A stretch of DNA of 36,075 nucleotides from a virus. Under the pieces are notes generated by a model. It was given only the letters and a program-made list of their open reading frames with translations, had not been told where the DNA came from and made no database searches. A program made the translations under genes and the position numbers. Shown piece after piece: positions 30,591 to 36,075 of this stretch (its first letter is position 1; each line of letters starts with the position of its first letter). The stretch is taken from positions 1-36,075 of the IMG/VR virus record IMGVR_UViG_3300032271_001027; one strand, written 5' to 3'.

Positions 30591-32794
30591 GCCTGTCCTG
30601 GTTGATTGCCTTGGCCACCTTGGCCGGGTTGACCGGCCTGCAGGACGGGTTGCGTGCCGACACGGCCGATCTGCGCGTTGCCCTGCTGCTGGAGTTGGAA
30701 GTTGAGGAACTTGATCCGGTTCTCCACCATCTTGCTCAGGACCGGCCGTGCCGCGATCATCTGCTGCAGTTCGGGATTCATCTGGATGGATTGCTGCAGG
30801 GTCTGGAGTCGAAGTTGGTAATTCATGCCTGCTTGCGGTGTCATGGGCGGTTCGATTCCGGCCACCATTTGGGTCAGGGCCGTCTGCTCGTCGGCAACCT
30901 GGGCCTGCGTGGCCTGATCCATCGGCTGGAGGACGGCCGATGCCATGTTCGGGTCGATGGAGCGGAACATCAGCTCGGTGAACTTGCTGTAATCCACACG
31001 GCCAAATCGGTCATTGGCCAGGACACTCTGAATGAGGCCGAACTTTTCCTTGAGGAGTTCGTGATTGAGGTCACGGATGTCGAACTCCAACGAGACATCG
31101 AACATTCCCTGCACTTCGCTGCGGGCGACATTCCACGGACGCGAGAGGGCGCCCACGATCCGCGTGACTTGATCTTCGGCCATGTATTGCTGGCAGAGTT
31201 GCAGGGTCTGGCCGACCACTTGCCGCATTTCCAGCAACCACCCGTCGACCAGGTCTTGCTGGTGGAGCTGGGCGAGCTGGGGCGGGCAGTTCTCGGTCAT
31301 GCGGCCGAGGTACTGGTCGAGCGTGGCCTGGGATGCCCGTTCGATCTCGATGGAGGATCCGTCCCCCGGCGGTATCTGCATCCAACTGATTTCTTCCCCT
31401 CGGCGGCTCGGCCACTTGGTGCCGGGGCCGAAGGAAAGGTTCATGGCGCCACGAGACGCGGGGACGAGAATTGGCGGGAGGACGGAAATGGAGGTTCGGT
31501 CGGTGCGGGCGTCACGTTGGACCTTGATCTCGTGCTCCCAGGTGTCGGCAATCGTGGGAATGCCCCGGGACTCAAGGATCGTGCGGGCAATCTGCTCGCG
31601 CTGGTGGACCACATAGGGATACTGGCCATGCTCGTAGGGCAGGGCCTCGTCAATGGCCACCGAGTCACGGACTCCTAAACAGAGCACGGTGTTCCAGACA
31701 TTGGGAATGCCGTCATCGTCAACCGACTTGCGATGAAAATGAAAGATTTCGATCAGGTCGCGGCGTTCATAGTCAAGAATCCCCCAAAAGTTTCTACGAC
31801 TCTCAGAAAGCAACAAGAGATTGCTCGTGAGCGTGTCGACCACATACCCTTTCCGTTTGACGGCCTGCTCGACCCAATCGGCATCATAACCGTGGGTGTT
31901 GATGCGGTCACGCAGCTCGCTCTCGGTCAGGCGCTCGCGGTGGGCGACCCAGGGCGCCCGCTGGATGTCGTCGGTGATGCAGGGGAAGAAGACATCGACC
32001 ATGGGGAGGAGCGCACTCCATTTCGGCATGGCGGAAAATACTTCGGGAATCGGGATCTCGGTTTTGCCGGTCTCGCGCAATTCCTTGAGGCAGGCACGGG
32101 CCGCACCTTTCTTCAAAATGGGACTTATCCCGGTCAGGATGCGCAGGTTCTCCTCCTCGCGGAGCGGATCCATGACCTGCTCCAAAATCTGCTGCTTGAC
32201 GGCGGCCAGTTGCTGGGGATCCTCGGTCGCCCCCATCATGGTGGCAAGGCCATCCAGGGTGATTTCTTGGGTCGTGCGGCGCAGCTGCTGATCCCACATG
32301 ATGGCCGTGATGCTGGCCCCGTAGGTCTGACGCCAGTTGGCGGCCAGTTGCAGCTCGCGGCGGATCTGTGGGCGCATCTGATTCCAGATGACGTATTTCA
32401 GCAAGGTGGAAACCTTTTCGGCATATTCCAGGTCGTCGGAATTCATTGCCACGGCCTGCGTGTTGGCCCGCGTGAAGGCGCTCATCATGAGCATGACTTG
32501 TTCATTGATGGCCGAATCGATCACCCGGGGCCTCATGTCGGAGGCACCCTCCCAGGGGAAGGGTTGGGCATTGAGGTCAGCGCCATGCTTGCGACCGTCC
32601 GAGGATTGGCCATTCCAAAGATTGAGCCGGGTGTGGTAGGCCTGCTCGGATCGGTTGTAGTACCAAAACGCGTCGCGGGTCGATTGGATCAGCTCGGTCG
32701 AAAGGATTGCTAGGTTGTCGGCCAGATCCCCTCCGGCATCGAGTGAGCCGATGCGTTCGATCTTGGATCCGGTGCCGTCATTTGCGAGAGACAT
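30587..32794 (-). CDS. Portal protein (podovirus head-tail connector)
   Basis: From the ATG at 32794 the protein has 735 residues, the size of T7/P22-type connectors. Motifs include WNGQSSDGRKHGADLNAQPF and PWEGASDMRPRVIDSAINEQ (about 40-85), and a C-terminal Gln-rich tail (QQQGNAQIGRV, GQPGQGGQGNQPGQA). The order 'PWEGAS--R---D---NE-V' is typical for these portals. A GTG at 32815 is also in frame, but it lies upstream of the -10 element of the adjacent promoter, so the ATG is preferred. Downstream the gene couples to two small genes. Confidence 0.85.
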   Translation of the reverse strand: MSLANDGTGSKIERIGSLDAGGDLADNLAILSTELIQSTRDAFWYYNRSEQAYHTRLNLWNGQSSDGRKHGADLNAQPFPWEGASDMRPRVIDSAINEQVMLMMSAFTRANTQAVAMNSDDLEYAEKVSTLLKYVIWNQMRPQIRRELQLAANWRQTYGASITAIMWDQQLRRTTQEITLDGLATMMGATEDPQQLAAVKQQILEQVMDPLREEENLRILTGISPILKKGAARACLKELRETGKTEIPIPEVFSAMPKWSALLPMVDVFFPCITDDIQRAPWVAHRERLTESELRDRINTHGYDADWVEQAVKRKGYVVDTLTSNLLLLSESRRNFWGILDYERRDLIEIFHFHRKSVDDDGIPNVWNTVLCLGVRDSVAIDEALPYEHGQYPYVVHQREQIARTILESRGIPTIADTWEHEIKVQRDARTDRTSISVLPPILVPASRGAMNLSFGPGTKWPSRRGEEISWMQIPPGDGSSIEIERASQATLDQYLGRMTENCPPQLAQLHQQDLVDGWLLEMRQVVGQTLQLCQQYMAEDQVTRIVGALSRPWNVARSEVQGMFDVSLEFDIRDLNHELLKEKFGLIQSVLANDRFGRVDYSKFTELMFRSIDPNMASAVLQPMDQATQAQVADEQTALTQMVAGIEPPMTPQAGMNYQLRLQTLQQSIQMNPELQQMIAARPVLSKMVENRIKFLNFQLQQQGNAQIGRVGTQPVLQAGQPGQGGQGNQPGQA

Positions 32795-32831
32795 ATTCGG
32801 GGAGACTATCTCCACGAGGTGCCCACCTTAA
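32795..32831 (-). promoter_or_regulatory. Late promoter element, near-leaderless (portal)
   Basis: Minus strand: TTAAGG (32831-32826), 17 bases, TAGTCT (32808-32803), eight bases (CCCCGAAT), ATG (32794). It starts right behind the terL stop codon, with AACCCCC on its upstream side. The transcript should begin within about two bases of the ATG. Confidence 0.68.
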
Positions 32832-32837
32832 GGGGGT

Positions 32838-34526
32838 TCAGTAACAACCGCCCGGATGTGATTGTGGTCTCAAGATGTCTCCCTCGACGTAGAGCAGCTC
32901 CGGCTCGGCGGTCACGGCGTAGCGGACACAGTCGAGCGGATCTTTGGTGGCGGCCTTATTCCCATCGGCCCCTGTCCATTCCTTGAGGGCATAAATCACA
33001 TTGGCGCAGTCGCGTGAGATAAAGAGGCGTGGTTCATTCCCCGTGCCGACCGTTTTGTCGGGATCGTAGGCCAGGGCGTTGTTGATCAAATCAACCCCCT
33101 CATCAATGGCGCGGCCGGAGGTGGGATTAAAATCAAGATCAATATCGGCACATTCATCCAAAAGCGTGGTCACCCCATCGCGCAGGATCGTGGCGCTCGA
33201 CGCATAGCGTGAATCCATCAGGCGTTCACGGATCACCTCATCGCCCTCAAGCCTTGCAATCTCTTCCTTGTATTCTTGCAGGCCCCAGCCAAAGGTCTTC
33301 TGTGCATCCCCCATGTCGCCGTCGGCCTTACTGGCACTCGGCACGGCCCACGGACCGACGACACCAACTCCTGTGATGTAGCGCGAGGAATCGGGCCACT
33401 CGCGGTAGACAAAGAGGCGGCCACGGATGTCGACTCGGACCCAAATCATGAACCAGTTGCGTCCCGAGCAGGGGTCGACGATGTGGTAGTTGCTGCCATC
33501 CTTGGGCACGGATTCGGGATCGACGACATGGACATCGTCACGGAATCGGGGAAAACGACTGACCCGTGATTTAGTCGCCACGCCATACGCACGGCAAAGG
33601 ATCGTTTCTTTATTCTTTCCCTCCAACACGACTTTGAGGGAAGGATAGTTCCCAAACGGGTTTTCCTGGGTGTGGAAGTAAATGATTCCGGCATTGCGCA
33701 TGACCGGTTGCTGGATCAGGGGCACCTTGTCAAATCCCTCGCCCGGGATCTTCGGCAACAATTCGGCCTCGGTTTCTTCGGTAGTGATCGCCCCATTCAG
33801 CACGCTGGCCACGGTCGGCGTGTATCCGGCCACCGGTGTGAAGGTGACATGGAGGAGTCCGTTGCGGGTCAGGAGTCGGTAGCGCAAGGCCTCCAACCAA
33901 TCGGGCGTAACCAACTCGTCGGCCCAGGCACAATCCAATTCGGCACCTTCCACGCTCTTCACATCCATGGAATAGAACTTAAAAACGCACATCGAACCAT
34001 TCGGCAGCACGAGCTTGTTCTCGGTAAATCCGCCCGAAACCGAGTAGTTGATCTTGGTAGTCGTCCCTTGTCGGAGTTTGCCGGTCTCGGATTTGTATTC
34101 GGGGGGGAGGTACTTGTAGATCAGGCCCTGTTGGTTCTCAATCGATGAGGCCTCGGTCGACTGCAGGCACCAGACTTTTGCAAAGTCTTTGGCAATCATC
34201 AACTCGACGATCCGCTTGGCCGCCCGTTCGGATTTCCCCGCACGATTTCCGCCAAGATTCCACTCCTCAATCACTCCGACGGGGAACTTCTCCCGCAGCC
34301 GGGCACGCTCGGCATCGGCCCGAGCCCAACTCACCGGCTCCACGCCGTAGCGCAAAGGGTCGGCTTTTTCCATGCGGATTCCCTCTTCCCGCTTGGTAAT
34401 GTATTCGGCGAGTTGATCCTGGGTAAATAACCGCTCCCGCTCACCCACGCGGGCGGCAATCCGACCATCCTTGCAGCGGCCGATCAGCTCGACTACGGGG
34501 TGAACCGGGTGCGGGGTTTGAATCAT
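32838..34526 (-). CDS. terL: Terminase large subunit
   Basis: This 562-residue DNA packaging motor shows an ATPase half with Walker A LGGNRAGKSE (91-100), a Walker B-like ELDCAWADE (196-204) and a coupling-like HVTFTPVAG (226-234). A nuclease half follows: HIVDPCSGRNWFMIWVRVD from about 348 with likely metal ligand D351, then DECADIDLDFNP and an end with DPLDCVRYAV. The 'GGNR-GKS' Walker A and layout match T7-like/Terminase_6 proteins. It follows a DUF736-like gene by TAAATG and is followed directly by the portal promoter. Confidence 0.93.
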   Translation of the reverse strand: MIQTPHPVHPVVELIGRCKDGRIAARVGERERLFTQDQLAEYITKREEGIRMEKADPLRYGVEPVSWARADAERARLREKFPVGVIEEWNLGGNRAGKSERAAKRIVELMIAKDFAKVWCLQSTEASSIENQQGLIYKYLPPEYKSETGKLRQGTTTKINYSVSGGFTENKLVLPNGSMCVFKFYSMDVKSVEGAELDCAWADELVTPDWLEALRYRLLTRNGLLHVTFTPVAGYTPTVASVLNGAITTEETEAELLPKIPGEGFDKVPLIQQPVMRNAGIIYFHTQENPFGNYPSLKVVLEGKNKETILCRAYGVATKSRVSRFPRFRDDVHVVDPESVPKDGSNYHIVDPCSGRNWFMIWVRVDIRGRLFVYREWPDSSRYITGVGVVGPWAVPSASKADGDMGDAQKTFGWGLQEYKEEIARLEGDEVIRERLMDSRYASSATILRDGVTTLLDECADIDLDFNPTSGRAIDEGVDLINNALAYDPDKTVGTGNEPRLFISRDCANVIYALKEWTGADGNKAATKDPLDCVRYAVTAEPELLYVEGDILRPQSHPGGCY

Positions 34527-34820
34527 TTACCAAGGAATGTCGTCGCTGTGGATCGGCTCCTCGTTCTTGACCGGAATCTTGGGCTGAGTTGGCACCCAGG
34601 GTTCCTTGACTTCGCCCTTGATGTATTTCTTTCCTTCGATCTTGGTGCCGGGGCGGCCTTCGTTGACCCAACCTGCCAGGTCGAATTTCGTGCCATCCGG
34701 CAGCTCAATCGATCCTGAGTAGACCGGCTTGCGCGGGTGGTCGCCCTCCTTCTTTTCGTTCTTAAACAGGACAAAAGATCCCTTGGGCTTGTCGTTCGGT
34801 GTGTCGTTGTTTTCGCTCAT
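34527..34820 (-). CDS. DUF736-like small protein, 97 aa
   Basis: The start at 34820 overlaps the upstream stop (ATGA). The 97-residue protein reads KGSFVLFKNEKKEGDHPRKP, then GSIELPDGTKFDLAGWVNEG and KGEVKEPWVP. A 'LFKN-------P-Y-G-IEL-DG----LAGW' pattern resembles DUF736 and similar single-stranded-DNA-associated small proteins. Ends with an acidic DDIPW tail, as in single-strand binding proteins (SSB-like tip). An SSB-like or DNA-associated role is inference. Confidence 0.78.
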   Translation of the reverse strand: MSENNDTPNDKPKGSFVLFKNEKKEGDHPRKPVYSGSIELPDGTKFDLAGWVNEGRPGTKIEGKKYIKGEVKEPWVPTQPKIPVKNEEPIHSDDIPW

Positions 34821-35128
34821 GCTGTTTTCTTGGGTTGGTTTGGTTTGGTTGGTTGGTGAGTGTCGGGTTCGATCCGGCGCCAGCGGTCGCTCCAAAGGAC
34901 GGAAGCGATCCGTTGTTCGCACAGGATTGTCTGATCCTCATCGAGGTCAGGGAAAACAATGTGCAATAACTCGTGCAAGAGGGTTCCGAGTCGTTCTTTC
35001 TGACCTTGCCGGGGGTCGAGTTCAATCAGGGGCACCGCACCATAATGGGCCATGCCGACCGCCCCTTCGCGGGCCATCTTGCGGTCGCGGAGTCGGATAG
35101 TTTTCCTGATGTTGATCCGGATCTTCAT
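34817..35128 (-). CDS. Small HExxH metallopeptidase-like protein, 103 aa
   Basis: The 103-residue protein has TLLHELLHIVFPD, with H52-E53-x-x-H56 and a later glutamate (CEQRIASVLW, E71) that could be a third ligand, the core of a small zincin. The N-terminus is basic (KIRINIRKTIRLRDRKMARE) and the end is Pro/Lys/Gln-rich. Such short HExxH proteins occur in phages, and most lack an assigned substrate. Location just before terL suggests it is made together with the DNA-packaging and DNA-binding gene set. Confidence 0.75.
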   Translation of the reverse strand: MKIRINIRKTIRLRDRKMAREGAVGMAHYGAVPLIELDPRQGQKERLGTLLHELLHIVFPDLDEDQTILCEQRIASVLWSDRWRRIEPDTHQPTKPNQPKKTA

Positions 35129-35352
35129 GGTTCCGGATGAGGCGAGACGGTGCGGCCTCTCTCGGAGTTCTCGCGGCGTTTTCTTAATTCACGGCCGACC
35201 GAGTCCATGACCTCACCAAGTCGTTTTTCATACTCTTCCTCACTCAGCCCTTTGGGCCGCAAAGTGAAAGGTTTTTTGCGGAAAATCGCATCATAGTTCT
35301 CACGGAACTTTGGCCCCATGTTCCTGGGGGATGAGCCCTTGCCTGCGCTCAT
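35125..35352 (-). CDS. Small basic protein, 75 aa
   Basis: The 75-residue protein is basic and helical (MGPKFRENYDAIFRKKPFTL, YEKRLGEVMDSVGRELRKRR). Its ATG overlaps the upstream stop (ATGA). Function unknown. Confidence 0.72.
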   Translation of the reverse strand: MSAGKGSSPRNMGPKFRENYDAIFRKKPFTLRPKGLSEEEYEKRLGEVMDSVGRELRKRRENSERGRTVSPHPEP

Positions 35353-35639
35353 GGAGTTTTTTCAATTTTTCGGCAAGCCATGTAACCCAGCTCAAAGGCC
35401 TGACGAAACCGCTCCATGGCGTCGGTGATGATCGACCCGTCGGGGTTTACGGCACGGATTCCCTCCGTCTTCCAATAGCGCTTCCAGATCGGGTCTTCGG
35501 CATAGGCCCCGGGGTTGTCGATTGGGTCAAAAGGTTGATCGAAATCAAAGGGCAAGGTTTCCCTATCGCGGGCGATGGTGGCCTTGCGGCGCTTCTCCTC
35601 GGCCGCAGCATAGGCGGCCTGCAGCTTGGGATCACTCAT
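35349..35639 (-). CDS. Hypothetical protein, 96 aa
   Basis: The 96-residue protein starts SDPKLQAAYAAAEEKRRKAT and contains DFDQPFDPIDNPGAYAEDPI and AFELGYMACRKIEK. It overlaps both neighbours (8 and 4 bases). No domain recognised. Confidence 0.75.
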   Translation of the reverse strand: MSDPKLQAAYAAAEEKRRKATIARDRETLPFDFDQPFDPIDNPGAYAEDPIWKRYWKTEGIRAVNPDGSIITDAMERFRQAFELGYMACRKIEKTP

Positions 35640-35826
35640 GGGTGCGGGACTCCTGTTCCTGGTCGATCCGGATGTCTTCGACGATATTGCGCAAGAGGGC
35701 GCAACGGTCGTCCGAACGTCCGTGGAATGTCTTGAGGGTGGTGTAGTAGTGGTGGATGAGGGCGATGAGGCGTTCGCGCATCATCTCCCCCCCGAGTTGG
35801 TACTGGCGGGCTTCTTCAGTCGTCAT
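35632..35826 (-). CDS. Small helical protein, 64 aa
   Basis: The 64-residue protein (MTTEEARQYQLGGEMMRERLIAL...) contains HHYYTTLKTFHGRSDDRC. The start follows a 42-base gap with a C/A-rich, Shine-Dalgarno-free leader (ACAAACCCCACACACC). Function unknown. Confidence 0.72.
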   Translation of the reverse strand: MTTEEARQYQLGGEMMRERLIALIHHYYTTLKTFHGRSDDRCALLRNIVEDIRIDQEQESRTHE

Positions 35827-35868
35827 GGTGTGTGGGGTTTGTTGTTTGTTACCGACGCAGGAAGATCA

Positions 35869-36075
35869 TCAGGGTTCCATCTCACAAATTTGGCTCAGGC
35901 AGCGGGCATAGCCTGCCATGTCGACAATGTTGTCCCGTTTAGGTGTCCTCGCCTGACGGGCGACCTTAAGAAGAATCATCATCATGGCCACATCGGCCGC
36001 ACTTAATTTGCCAATAATCCCGACCGCGCTCAGGTGGGCATTCCAGTACCCGGCAATCCGTTCGTGGTTCGGCAA
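35869..36075 (-). CDS. DUF6378-like phage protein, C-terminal part (same gene as 1-285)
   Basis: This is the 3' part of the gene described at 1-285. Bases 35953-36075 repeat codons already present at the other end; 35869-35952 add the last 27 residues and stop, including KRDNIVDMAGYARCLSQICE. The full protein has 122 residues. Read alone, the frame here would look like a 68-residue ORF starting at MPNHERI. Confidence 0.85.
   Translation of the reverse strand: MPNHERIAGYWNAHLSAVGIIGKLSAADVAMMMILLKVARQARTPKRDNIVDMAGYARCLSQICEMEP
35953..36075. repeat. Terminal direct repeat, copy 2 (circle closure)
   Basis: Exact copy of bases 1-123. See copy 1; removing one copy gives a circular genome of 35,952 bp. 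Confidence 0.93.

Overview
The window is one complete, circularly permuted genome of a temperate, probably podovirus-type, tailed phage or prophage of about 35.95 kb. Bases 1-123 are repeated exactly at 35953-36075, and one gene (a DUF6378-like protein) reads straight across that junction, so the contig closes to a circle. Nearly all genes are on the minus strand, are tightly packed and often overlap by ATGA. A short block at about 6.26-9.14 kb lies on the plus strand. The host cannot be named from sequence alone. A GH75-like endolysin, weak Shine-Dalgarno use at many starts and apparently leaderless promoters suggest a Gram-negative host of the Verrucomicrobiota/Planctomycetota kind; this is inference. 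The lipoprotein, spanin-like lysis gene also argues for an outer membrane.

Layout, following transcription on the minus strand. Two ribbon-helix-helix (RHH) repressor genes face away from each other at 6.2 kb around a shared 11-bp operator and form the probable lysis/lysogeny switch. Leftward from it run the early genes: RHH protein, small membrane protein, three small proteins including an excisionase-like HTH, two HTH proteins, a DUF1376 protein, a DnaB helicase and five small proteins. Transcription then crosses the circle junction at 1/36075 into four small genes, a DUF736-like protein, the terminase large subunit, portal, scaffold, major capsid protein, head-tail adaptor, a run of adhesin-like tail genes, a lysis cassette, the tail nozzle, a tail fibre and internal virion proteins, ending with a metallophosphoesterase and a small DNA-binding-like protein at 9.1 kb.

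The plus-strand block is the lysogeny region: RHH repressor, two AT-richer genes with N-terminal export or anchor signals (candidate lysogenic-conversion cargo), and a tyrosine integrase whose stop codon shares a CTAG palindrome with the convergent last virion gene. Three tandem 11-bp repeats lie just upstream of the integrase.

The phage encodes a helicase and a probable primosomal partner but no recognisable DNA or RNA polymerase, so it should depend on host enzymes. The most interesting regulatory signal is a repeated element, TTAAGG-17 nt-TAnTCT-6 to 8 nt-ATG, in front of the portal, a small virion/lysis gene and the tail fibre. A degenerate fourth copy precedes a 24-codon ORF ahead of the scaffold. 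Its geometry puts transcription start at or next to the start codon, which predicts leaderless late mRNAs.
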